This document shows, in pieces, positions 23,409-30,684 of a stretch of DNA of 30,684 nt. This DNA comes from an uncultured Bacilli bacterium (GTDB taxonomy: Bacteria > Bacillota_I > Bacilli_A > RF39 > UBA660): positions 1 through 30,684 of the forward strand of contig CAKOKR010000014.1 in assembly GCA_934095965.1 (NCBI GenBank). The letters are read 5' to 3'. The notes beneath the pieces were generated by a model. That model worked only from the letters and a program-made list of their open reading frames with translations. It did no database searches and was not told the origin of the DNA. How positions within the stretch are numbered: position 1 is the stretch's first letter; each line of letters begins with the position of its first letter. The translations under genes and the position numbers were made by a program.

Positions 23409-24443
23409 TTAATTATCCTTTACTACAAATGCTGCAGGTAATCTCCATGATGAATTTGCATAATAAAATGTCACACTTGTCATTAAATATTCATGATTAT
23501 AATATAGTGATGAAGAACTTCCACCATCTAAATTCGCTGCATTAACTGCACCATATTCTGCCATTATATCAATTATATCTGAAGCAGTAGCACCTAAATG
23601 TCCATTTTTTCCTCTTCCATCTGTTACAAGTATTAACACACTTCCATCTTTTCTTTGACCAATTGCAGTTCTTGGATTTGCACCACTACCCATACCATTT
23701 AATTCTCTTTTTTCACCATTAATTATTAATTTAACAAAATGATTATTTTTATCACTTGATTCTTCTTGAAAAGCAACTGCATCTCTTATCTTTTCTTTTT
23801 TTATTAATTCTTCAACTTGAGCCTTATTCATACCATCTAAACTAATAATTCTTAACAAATTATTTTCATCAAATCCAATTAAATATAAACCAACTAGACC
23901 TAAACTAATATCTTGAATTTCTCCATTACTAACAGTAACTCCAAGAGGTTTACCTCCCTTATTACCACTTGAATAATAAATTCCTCCATTAACACCAGCA
24001 ATTGCACCAGCTTCTTCAGTTAAAACACCAAGTTCTTTACCATATTCACTCCATGGATAAGTGGTAGTTAAACTTATCTTTGATGGATCATTAATAACCA
24101 TCATTTTACCCTCAAAATTATTACCATTAACTTCATGTATTTCAATTAATTCTTTAGTGTTATCAACTTTTGTTTCAATTAATTTTTCATCTATCTCAGC
24201 ATTCATATCTTGAAGTGAATTTTTTGAAACAATACTTTCAATTTCATCTTTACTTAAAAATACATTAGCTAAAAACTTAAGTTGACCAGTTTCAAGTATT
24301 GTTGTTGCAAATAACTCTTTTGCACTATTTGATGGACCATGACAAATCAAAGTAATTGTTAATAATAAACAAACAAATACCATACCAACAGTTACCCCCA
24401 CAAAAGCAAAAACTTTACCAAGAATTTTTAAAAACTTTTTCAT
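23409..24443 (-). CDS. Membrane-anchored phosphodiester glycosidase (NAGPA family)
   Basis: An N-terminal membrane segment (about 8-30) anchors an extracellular NAGPA domain (about 130-340). Family signatures are AGVNGGIYYSSGNKGGKPLG, ANPRTAIGQRKDG, ILVTDGRG and NLDGGSSSSLYYN. This family hydrolyses phosphodiester-linked sugars such as N-acetylglucosamine-1-phosphodiesters, and bacterial members are proposed to act on wall teichoic acid or exopolysaccharide. It is the first gene of the operon with the unknown anchored protein and GT2-GtrA. No clear promoter is seen in the 68 bp before it beyond AT-rich sequence. Confidence 0.9.
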   Translation of the reverse strand: MKKFLKILGKVFAFVGVTVGMVFVCLLLTITLICHGPSNSAKELFATTILETGQLKFLANVFLSKDEIESIVSKNSLQDMNAEIDEKLIETKVDNTKELIEIHEVNGNNFEGKMMVINDPSKISLTTTYPWSEYGKELGVLTEEAGAIAGVNGGIYYSSGNKGGKPLGVTVSNGEIQDISLGLVGLYLIGFDENNLLRIISLDGMNKAQVEELIKKEKIRDAVAFQEESSDKNNHFVKLIINGEKRELNGMGSGANPRTAIGQRKDGSVLILVTDGRGKNGHLGATASDIIDIMAEYGAVNAANLDGGSSSSLYYNHEYLMTSVTFYYANSSWRLPAAFVVKDN

Positions 24444-24499
24444 TACAACACTACTCCTAATTTTTTTAACTATTTATATCATAACATAAATATATCCAA

Positions 24500-24537
24500 A
24501 AGAAAAGAAAAAGAAGAAACTTTATTTAGCTTCTTCT
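24500..24537 (-). terminator. Terminator after rny
   Basis: On the minus strand AGAAGAAGC/GTTTCTTCT forms a 9-bp stem with an 8-nt loop, followed by TTTTTCTTTTC. The left arm contains the last codons of rny. Confidence 0.8.
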
Positions 24538-26075
24538 TGTACTCTTGTTTCTCTGATAACAGTTATCTTAATTGTACCAGGATATTGCATTTCATTTTCA
24601 ATTTTTTCTTTAATATCTCTGGCAATTTTATAACTCTTAGCATCATCTACTTCATTAGGTTTAACAATAACTCTAAGTTCTCTACCAGCTTGCATAGCAA
24701 ATGTCTTTTCAACACCTTCATAAGAATTACCTATTTCTTCAAGTTGTTCAAGTCTCTTAATGTAGTTTTCTAATGAGTCATTTCTAGCACCAGGTCTTGC
24801 AGCAGATAATGTATCAGCTATAGCAACTAATACTGCAATAACTGATTTAGCTTCTGTATCACCATGATGTGAAGCAATAGCATCAAGTACAACTTCAGGT
24901 TCATGATGACGTTTTGCAAATTCTAAACCAATTTCAACATGACTACCTTCAACTTCAAAGTCTATTGATTTACCAATATCATGTAAAAGTCCAGCTCTTT
25001 TAGCAAGTGTTACATTTTCACCAAGCTCTGCAGCCATAAGTCCACAAAGGTTAGCAACTTCAATTGAATGCTTCAATGCATTTTGACCATAACTAGTTCT
25101 AAAATTTAACTTACCAATTAATGTAACTAACTCAGGATCCATTTTAGTAATACCTAATTCATTAATAGTTTGATTACCAATTTGAATGATTCTAGCATTA
25201 ACATCCTTTACAGTTTTATCATACACTTCTTCAATTCTACCGGGATGAATTCTTCCATCCTTAATTAATGTTTCAATAGTAATCTTTGCTATTTCTCTTC
25301 GAAGTGGATCAAATGATGATAAACTTATTGCCTCCGGAGTATCATCAATAATTAAATCAACTCCAGTAACTGATTCAATAGTTCTAATATTTCTACCTTC
25401 TCTACCAATTAGTCTTCCTTTCATATCATCATTTGGCAAATCAATCGTACTCACAGTTTGGGTTCCAACAACATCATCAGCATATCTTTCCATACTACTT
25501 ACAATAAGTTGTTTAGCAATTTCATGAGCTTCAAGTTTTGCCTTTCTTTCTTCATCTTTGATATAATTAGTAATTTCTAATTCCATATCACTTTCAACAC
25601 GTTCCATAATTAAAGCACGTGCTTTTTCTTTGCTATAACCAGCAATTTTTTCAAGTTGCACTAATTCATCTTTAATTAATGCATCCATTTTGTCCTCTTT
25701 TTCTTGTAATTTTTTTTGTTTAGCTAATAAATCATTTTCTTTTTCTTGTAACACATTATCCCTATTTTGAAGCATTTCTTCCCTCTTATCGAGATTAGAT
25801 TCTCTACTTAATAGTCTATCTTCAGCTTGTAATGCTTCAGCTTTTCTATTTTTAATTTCAGCTTCGGCTTCTTGACGAAGACGATGTGTTTCTTGTTTTA
25901 ATTCTAATAATGTATCTCTTTTGTTCTTTTCTGCTTCTTTTTTAGCATCTTCAATATATTTATTAGCATTTTTAATGGCTTTAGAAGCTTTAATATTAAA
26001 TGCCACCCAAACAGCAATGCTTCCTACCAAAATTCCAATTATAAGGGATAAAATAGGAAATAAAATATTATCCAT
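24522..26075 (-). CDS. rny: Ribonuclease Y
   Basis: This membrane-anchored endoribonuclease starts mRNA decay in many Firmicutes. The N-terminal helix (about 5-27) is followed by a long coiled coil (about 30-200, rich in E, K and Q). The KH domain contains MKGRLIGREGRNIRTIE, and the HD metal-dependent phosphohydrolase has LLHDIGK and HHEPEVVLDAIASHHGD. The C-terminal part ends with the YPGTIKITVIRETR motif. The length of 517 aa is typical. GGAGG lies 7 nt before the ATG. It is monocistronic here, not linked to ymdB or spoVS as in Bacillus. Confidence 0.97.
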   Translation of the reverse strand: MDNILFPILSLIIGILVGSIAVWVAFNIKASKAIKNANKYIEDAKKEAEKNKRDTLLELKQETHRLRQEAEAEIKNRKAEALQAEDRLLSRESNLDKREEMLQNRDNVLQEKENDLLAKQKKLQEKEDKMDALIKDELVQLEKIAGYSKEKARALIMERVESDMELEITNYIKDEERKAKLEAHEIAKQLIVSSMERYADDVVGTQTVSTIDLPNDDMKGRLIGREGRNIRTIESVTGVDLIIDDTPEAISLSSFDPLRREIAKITIETLIKDGRIHPGRIEEVYDKTVKDVNARIIQIGNQTINELGITKMDPELVTLIGKLNFRTSYGQNALKHSIEVANLCGLMAAELGENVTLAKRAGLLHDIGKSIDFEVEGSHVEIGLEFAKRHHEPEVVLDAIASHHGDTEAKSVIAVLVAIADTLSAARPGARNDSLENYIKRLEQLEEIGNSYEGVEKTFAMQAGRELRVIVKPNEVDDAKSYKIARDIKEKIENEMQYPGTIKITVIRETRVQEEAK

Positions 26076-26132
26076 TTAAATCCTCCAATTTTCTATAGAA
26101 TATATATTAAACATTTATATCTCTATAATTTT

Positions 26133-26161
26133 ATTATAAAGGTAAAAAGATAAATAATCAA
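26133..26161 (-). promoter_or_regulatory. Promoter of rny
   Basis: On the minus strand TTGATT (26161-26156) is followed by a 17-bp spacer and TATAAT (26138-26133). The resulting leader of about 50 nt can fold into an AT-rich hairpin (TATAGA ... TCTATA) shortly before the GGAGG. Confidence 0.8.
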
Positions 26162-26300
26162 GTCTAAATGTGAAATTTTGGTATTTATATAAAATTATAA
26201 ATAATAACAAATTAGTTTTACCTCCATCATTTCTTCAGTATTATCAGTTTTTTTATTCTAATATTATGTACATGTAATAAATTGTTTTGGTCAACCATTG

Positions 26301-26455
26301 CTACTTCTTCACTTCCTCATCCTCTAAACCAAATGAATTACAAAACGGATCTTTAACAAATAGTTCTAAAGCATTTCCTTCATTATTAGCTCTATTATTA
26401 CCAACATAATCTCTTTTATTTCATTAGAACCATATAATAAAATATTACTTTTCAT
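26301..26455 (-). pseudogene. Frameshifted remnant of a type II restriction endonuclease (NgoPII-like N-terminus)
   Basis: A GGAGG precedes an ATG at 26455 that opens MKSNILLYGSNEIK. After a one-base shift at about 26414-26417 the reading continues as RDYVGNNRANNEGNALELF, then VKDPFCNSFGLEDEEVKK, and stops at 26301. The NRANxxGxALExxVKDxFxxSF pattern resembles what I recall of the N-terminal region of NgoPII-type (GGCC) restriction enzymes. Only about 50 of the roughly 280 expected residues remain. It directly follows a methyltransferase C-terminal fragment in the same orientation. Between 26162 and 26300 I see no further convincing coding sequence. The family match is from memory and needs a profile search. 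Confidence 0.6.
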
Positions 26456-26490
26456 TTTACAAAACCTCCAAACTTTTCTTATTTGACTTC

Positions 26491-26562
26491 CTATTCTTTA
26501 GCTAAATTAACCAAAACAGCATTACCAATCATTTTGTAACCAAATAAAGAATCAGAATTTTC
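26491..26562 (-). pseudogene. C-terminal fragment of a cytosine-5 DNA methyltransferase
   Basis: On the minus strand, in a frame different from the gene ending at 26571, the sequence reads SDSLFGYKMIGNAVLVNLAKE and then TAG at 26493-26491. GYKMIGNAVLVNLA is the motif X end of m5C methyltransferases (usual form QIGNAVPVxLA, here with P replaced by L). The rest of the enzyme is absent because the preceding bases belong to an intact glycosyltransferase gene. It lies 35 bp before the restriction-enzyme remnant, the gene order of a small RM operon. Confidence 0.72.
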
Positions 26563-26572
26563 TTCTGATTCT
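26541..26572 (-). terminator. Terminator of the glycosyltransferase operon
   Basis: A perfect 10-bp stem AGAATCAGAA/TTCTGATTCT with a 5-nt loop is followed by TTATTTG on the minus strand, a modest T tract. It overlaps the last base pairs of the 26571 gene and the start of the methyltransferase fragment, so it may be a junction product. Confidence 0.65.
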
Positions 26573-27281
26573 ATTTCTCTTTTCTAACTTTAAAAATAAA
26601 TTTAACATTACTATTCCAAAATCTCTTTAACCTACTTGGTTCTTTTATAATTCTATATAACCATTCTAAATTTAATTTAATAAATATCTTCGGTGCTCTT
26701 TTCTTAGTGCCACTTAAAACATCAAATGATCCACCTACGCCTACAATAATACCTTTATTAAATTCATTCATATGTCTATATATTAATTCTTCTTGCATAG
26801 GTATACCTAATGCCACTAATAATATATCAGGTTTTAACTTAGATATTTTTTCCATTTCTTTATCTAAATTTTTAACATACCCATTCTTATATCCAAGTAA
26901 TTTAATATAAGGATAATCTGCTTTTATTTTATTAACTAACTCACTAACAACTTCTTCTTTAGCACCCAATAAATATAATGAATATTTATTTTTATTTGCT
27001 AACTTTAATAATTCTTCACTTATTTCAATACCAGTAATTCTTTCTAATACTGGTGATTTAACCCATTTACTTGCTTTAACTACTGCAATACCATCTGGAA
27101 CTAATGACACACAATCATTAGCCATTAATTTCTTCAAATTATCATTTTTTTCACTCAACATCAAAGTTTCAGGATTAACAGTAACAATAATTTTTTTATT
27201 GCCACCACTTAACCATAAGTCCATTTCTTTGAAATATGTCTCTTTACTATCCTTATATAACTTCTTTATATATTCTTTCAT
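26571..27281 (-). CDS. WecG/TagA/CpsF family glycosyltransferase (GT26)
   Basis: The 236-aa protein adds an amino-sugar (ManNAc or related) to a lipid-linked sugar in wall-polymer synthesis. Family features are NPETLMLS, LVPDGIAVV, ERITGIEISEELL, YLLGAKEEV, KPDILLVALGIPMQEELI and GVGGSFDVLSGTKKRAPKIF, and the LEWLYRIIKEPSRLKRF end typical of TagA. Compared with TagA the N-terminus is short but complete. Donor and acceptor cannot be derived. It is the last gene of a three-gene operon, 2 bp after its neighbour. If the polymer is a teichoic acid the gene would be called tagA/tarA. Confidence 0.92.
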   Translation of the reverse strand: MKEYIKKLYKDSKETYFKEMDLWLSGGNKKIIVTVNPETLMLSEKNDNLKKLMANDCVSLVPDGIAVVKASKWVKSPVLERITGIEISEELLKLANKNKYSLYLLGAKEEVVSELVNKIKADYPYIKLLGYKNGYVKNLDKEMEKISKLKPDILLVALGIPMQEELIYRHMNEFNKGIIVGVGGSFDVLSGTKKRAPKIFIKLNLEWLYRIIKEPSRLKRFWNSNVKFIFKVRKEK

Positions 27282-27283
27282 AT

Positions 27284-28552
27284 TTACTCATCTTTCTTTA
27301 TCATATCAACTATTGCTTTAGCTTTCCTACTCCAATCATTTTCTTTAGCTTCTTTATCTAACAATTTAATGTAATTAGAATCTACCCTCATGTCCATTGC
27401 TTTAGCAATAAGTCCAATAAATTCATTACTATCATGTCCAATCATAACACTTTTATATTTTCTACACTCAGGCATATTAGTTGTAACAATTGGTTTATGA
27501 AGTGCCATATATTCAAATATTTTAACTGGACTAGTACTCTTAGTAATATCATTTATTTTAAATGGTATCATAAGTACATCTGCCTTCTTAGCATAATTTT
27601 TTAACACCTTATAATCTCTCTTTCCTAGAAAGAAGACATTACTAACACTTTTTAAATTATCATCAAAAGATGAATCATATTTAACACCAAATAAGACAAT
27701 ACTATATTTATTAGTTTTAGCTAAAGACTTAATTAAATCATAATCTACCCAATTTGCTAAAGCACCATAATACATGACAATTGGTTTACCTAAACTCAAT
27801 ACTTTATTAAAGTCTTCATCAAAACTAAACTCTTCATCAAAACTCTTAAAGAAGTTATAATCTACTCCATTACTTGAATAAACTAAATTCTTTTTACCTC
27901 TTCTTTTTATTACTTCATCCATTAATGCATCCGCAGTTGCAACTACATAAGTATTATCATGTTCCATTACATAATTATATTTATCAACAATATTCTTAGG
28001 CAATTCTTTTGTACCAGATAATTCTGCTGACAAATGATCAATATACTCATATATTAACTTATATCCATTATCTAAATAATTAATTAATTCATTTATAGAC
28101 ATCTTCCAATCAGTTGAATATATTTCTACATATCGTGGTTTATTAATATTTATTATCTCTTCATTTAATATTTTACTAAATAACTTATTATTAAAATTAA
28201 ATAAATATAAATTATCATTTAATTTTTCCATTAACTTAACTTTATCAGTCATCGTTGTAACTTCATAAAATACTAAACATCTATTTTTTGCTAAATTATT
28301 AGCAATATGCTGAGGTCTTTGAAAAAGAGGTACATTATACCCAAAAGTACTTCTCCATATAATAATTCTATCATATTTATTATTATTTAATATATCACGT
28401 ATCTCTTTCTTATATTTACCTTTATTAAATAATACTTTTAAACTAAACTTATCAAAATAATTAGAATTAATATAATTACAACACTTCTTAAAAAATACTT
28501 TAAATCCATCTTTTTTATAAACAGAAATTAACTTAGATATTTTATCTTTCAT
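27284..28552 (-). CDS. GT-B glycosyltransferase (GT4-like)
   Basis: The 422-aa protein has a basic N-terminal helix region (about 1-50) and a GT-B fold. The acceptor half contains WRSTFGYNVPLFQRPQHIAN, like teichuronic-acid enzymes of the TuaH kind. The donor half has MYYGALANWVDYDLI, FFLGKRDYKVL, VLMIPFK and SPVKIFEYMALHKPIVTT, whose conserved Glu binds the nucleotide sugar. It is a paralog of the GT-B half of the next upstream gene. AGGTGA precedes the ATG at 4 nt. It is probably involved in surface glycan assembly; the sugar is unknown. Confidence 0.87.
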   Translation of the reverse strand: MKDKISKLISVYKKDGFKVFFKKCCNYINSNYFDKFSLKVLFNKGKYKKEIRDILNNNKYDRIIIWRSTFGYNVPLFQRPQHIANNLAKNRCLVFYEVTTMTDKVKLMEKLNDNLYLFNFNNKLFSKILNEEIININKPRYVEIYSTDWKMSINELINYLDNGYKLIYEYIDHLSAELSGTKELPKNIVDKYNYVMEHDNTYVVATADALMDEVIKRRGKKNLVYSSNGVDYNFFKSFDEEFSFDEDFNKVLSLGKPIVMYYGALANWVDYDLIKSLAKTNKYSIVLFGVKYDSSFDDNLKSVSNVFFLGKRDYKVLKNYAKKADVLMIPFKINDITKSTSPVKIFEYMALHKPIVTTNMPECRKYKSVMIGHDSNEFIGLIAKAMDMRVDSNYIKLLDKEAKENDWSRKAKAIVDMIKKDE

Positions 28553-28559
28553 AAGTCAC

Positions 28560-30527
28560 CTACTTAATATATCTTTTTAATAAATCAGGATTTTTATCCA
28601 TCCATTTATTTTTAAAATATTCTCTTTTTTCAAGTAATATCTTAGTGTGAGCATCTGTTCCATCCTTTGTTGTTTGATGAGGCAAATGAATAATTCCAAG
28701 ATATGGACAGTACACTATTTTTTTACCTTCATTTAATACTTTCAAAGAAAAATCAGTATCTTCATAACAAGTCGGATCATATGCATCATCAAATCCATTT
28801 GCTTTTTCAAATAAATCTCTTTTAATAAGCATACCTCCACTACCTAAATAACTTATATCACTTCTAGCTAACATATTCTGAGGCATATATCTATAAGGAA
28901 AATTATCAACAACATAATATGAAATACCAGAATCATTGAAAAAACCTGCTGCCCAACCAATTAACCCAATATCGTCATGTTTTAATAATCTCTCATAAGG
29001 ATGTAAAAAATACTTATTAGTTGCCCATTGATCACTATCTAAAAATAATATATATTCTCTATTAGATTTACTTACACCTAAATTTCTTCCACTTGAGCAA
29101 CCATTCTTAGTATTTTTATATAACTTAATTTTATTACCATATTTACTCTTTAATAATTCATATGAACCATCACTACTTCCATTATCAACAACAATTATTT
29201 CATAATTATATAATTCATTATATTTAAGTAATGAATTAATTGATTTAAATATAATATCTTTATTATTATAATTTAATATAACAATTGATAAATTATCCTT
29301 TAATATTGATTTATTATTATATATATTATCTATTAAAGTATCTACTCTATTAAACCAAGTATTATCATTAACAAAATTATCCGCGGCTTCTCTATCTACT
29401 TTAATATCTTTATTTATAATACTTTCCCATTCTTTATAAGTATTACCAAAATAACAATTCGGATAATTACCTATATCAGGTAAATATGTTGATATAACAC
29501 AAGTATACATAGATATATATTCAAATACTTTTAATGGTGAAACATAATCAGATATTTCTCCAGTCTTAAAAGGAATAAATGAAAAATCAACATACTTTAA
29601 ATAAGCAGGCAATTCATATTGCTTTTTTAATCCTAGAAAATGAATATTATCTGGACATTTATCTTTATCTAGTACATTAGAATAATCTCCTATTAAATTA
29701 ATTGAATATTCAGGATTATTTTTAGCTAAGTTATTAAGTAAATCCCAATCAAACCAACTACCCCATAATGAACCGTAATATAATAATGTTTTTTTGCCAA
29801 CCACTAAGTCCTTTGGTTTAACCATTTCTCTTAATCCACAAAACAATTCTTCATCTACTGCATTAGGTAAATACAACACTTTCTTATTTTTAATCTTATA
29901 TTTTTTTAAATAACCATTTAATTGTTCAACCAAGTATTTTGCAGTACCAACCACCACTCTTGCATTTGCAAGAAGTCTATATAACATATCTTCATCATAT
30001 ATTCCATTACCTAAACTAGTTTCCCAATTATCAATACTTTCATAAACAATATTACATTTAGAGTTAATAGCATAATCTAATACTTTACTAAACTTATTAC
30101 ATGGTGACTCAAATATAAACAAATCATTTTCATGTACTTTATCTTTAATATTATCAATTATTTTATCATCAATAAATATATGACTAGACATAGGCATCTC
30201 AATACTAAACTTAGTATTTTCACTAGACTTATAAGCATATAAATAATTAACATTATACCCCATTTTATTGAAAGTTTTTGACAGTTGAGAACATCTTTGA
30301 CCAGCTCCAATATCATAATATGGAATACTTGCAACAATAAATATATTTGGTAATTCCTTTAGATAACCAAATTCTTTACTATCATTATCATTTTCTACAT
30401 CAACAAAATCAATATTCTTAACACTTAAATGATTTATTTTTAATGCAATATATTTATAAACCCATTTAATAGTTTTAACTAAACCATATTCTTTAACATG
30501 ATTACATAATTTCTTTAACTTATTCAT
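28560..30527 (-). CDS. Two-domain glycosyltransferase (GT-B plus GT2)
   Basis: The 655-aa product combines two transferases. About residues 45-385 form a GT-B domain (IPYYDIGAGQRCSQLS, LLYYGSLWGSWFDWDLL, FSFIPFK, SPLKVFEYISM). About 405-640 form a GT2 domain (LSIVILNYNN, VVDNGSSDGS, metal site FLDSD, GSGGMLIKRDLF, catalytic CYEDTDFSLK). Such proteins can make a repeating disaccharide or add two sugars in succession. The start at 30527 follows AAAGGA by 6 nt; the in-frame ATG five codons earlier overlaps that Shine-Dalgarno. It is the first gene of the operon, with a near-consensus promoter and a tandem repeat just upstream. Confidence 0.9.
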   Translation of the reverse strand: MNKLKKLCNHVKEYGLVKTIKWVYKYIALKINHLSVKNIDFVDVENDNDSKEFGYLKELPNIFIVASIPYYDIGAGQRCSQLSKTFNKMGYNVNYLYAYKSSENTKFSIEMPMSSHIFIDDKIIDNIKDKVHENDLFIFESPCNKFSKVLDYAINSKCNIVYESIDNWETSLGNGIYDEDMLYRLLANARVVVGTAKYLVEQLNGYLKKYKIKNKKVLYLPNAVDEELFCGLREMVKPKDLVVGKKTLLYYGSLWGSWFDWDLLNNLAKNNPEYSINLIGDYSNVLDKDKCPDNIHFLGLKKQYELPAYLKYVDFSFIPFKTGEISDYVSPLKVFEYISMYTCVISTYLPDIGNYPNCYFGNTYKEWESIINKDIKVDREAADNFVNDNTWFNRVDTLIDNIYNNKSILKDNLSIVILNYNNKDIIFKSINSLLKYNELYNYEIIVVDNGSSDGSYELLKSKYGNKIKLYKNTKNGCSSGRNLGVSKSNREYILFLDSDQWATNKYFLHPYERLLKHDDIGLIGWAAGFFNDSGISYYVVDNFPYRYMPQNMLARSDISYLGSGGMLIKRDLFEKANGFDDAYDPTCYEDTDFSLKVLNEGKKIVYCPYLGIIHLPHQTTKDGTDAHTKILLEKREYFKNKWMDKNPDLLKRYIK

Positions 30528-30554
30528 ATTTAATCCTTTCATTTACACAACATT

Positions 30555-30584
30555 ATTATAACATGGTAATATAATTAAATTCAA
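30555..30584 (-). promoter_or_regulatory. Promoter of the glycosyltransferase operon
   Basis: On the minus strand TTGAAT (30584-30579) is followed by an 18-bp spacer and TATAAT (30560-30555), with an extended -10 TG one base before it. The decamer array begins 16 bp upstream of the -35, where activators or UP elements act. Confidence 0.8.
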
Positions 30585-30600
30585 TACAATTAATAAAAAC

Positions 30601-30684
30601 TGAAAGGAACTGAAAGGAACTGAAAGGAACTGAAAGGAACTGAAAGGAACTGAAAGGAACTGAAAGGAACTGAAAGGAACTGAA
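30601..30684. repeat. Tandem array of a 10-bp unit, cut by window edge
   Basis: Eight perfect copies of TGAAAGGAAC plus four more bases run to the end of the window, and the array probably continues. The unit length is close to one helical turn. In the plus direction the unit puts a TGA in every frame; in the minus direction (GTTCCTTTCA) all three frames stay open. It is positioned directly upstream of the glycosyltransferase operon promoter. Confidence 0.95.

Noticed and set aside
26162..26230. A small hydrophobic ORF (about 33 codons from a TTG) after a GGAGG on the minus strand near 26220
   Set aside because: It is AT-driven, runs through the rny promoter, and has no recognisable features; the GGAGG is probably part of the decayed region.
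251..30542. Genetic code 4 (TGA as tryptophan)
   Set aside because: Tryptophan is encoded by TGG, and core proteins are complete in the standard code; only the lack of TGA stops is notable.
30601..30684. CRISPR array
   Set aside because: The unit is 10 bp with no spacers, and no cas genes are present.

Overview
The window is AT-rich DNA with standard-code genes, Shine-Dalgarno starts, and RNase Y, RNase J, FtsK/SpoIIIE, SpoVS, CotJ proteins, UPF0316 and a T-box on serS. This points to a walled low-GC Gram-positive (Firmicutes, class Bacilli-like), probably an uncultured host-associated lineage. None of the 28 annotated protein genes ends in TGA (22 TAA, 6 TAG), and tryptophan is written TGG.

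Layout. 1-221: the end of a tRNA cluster (Gln, Lys) with its terminator. 251-3938: miaB, an unknown membrane protein and serS, all on the minus strand, with serS behind a serine T-box. 3951-4894: a perR-rubrerythrin stress operon behind a near-consensus promoter with a perfect 11-1-11 palindromic operator. 4968-5228: spoVS. 5244-8687: a six-helix membrane protein, UPF0316, a zinc-ribbon protein and the first of two large glycine-rich surface proteins. 8737-10732: the second, a tandem paralog with the same promoter design. 10733-11720: cotJC and an apparent CotJA-CotJB fusion. 11789-15352: ftsK, a membrane-anchored thioredoxin-fold-like protein without a CxxC, and trmL. 15522-16992: a stand-alone amidoligase with a near-palindrome over its -35. 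17019-19504: ftsY-ylxM followed by a D,D-carboxypeptidase. 19638-21314: rnj, divergent from ftsY and sharing a single palindromic -35 hexamer with it. 21326-24443: an envelope operon (phosphodiester glycosidase, unknown anchored protein, GT2-GtrA). 24522-26161: rny. 26301-26562: the scar of a lost restriction-modification system. 26571-30584: a three-gene glycosyltransferase operon whose promoter lies next to a tandem array of a 10-bp unit that runs off the window.

Together the genes cover RNA maturation and decay (miaB, trmL, serS, rny, rnj), protein export (ftsY, ylxM), chromosome segregation, peroxide defence, spore-coat relatives and cell-surface construction. The most unusual items are the shared -35 divergent promoter, the RM scar, the CotJA-CotJB fusion, the orphan amidoligase, the paired glycine-rich surface proteins and the decamer repeat at the right edge. 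Several gene starts are placed downstream of the longest ORF because a Shine-Dalgarno or promoter element dictates it; these are explained per gene.
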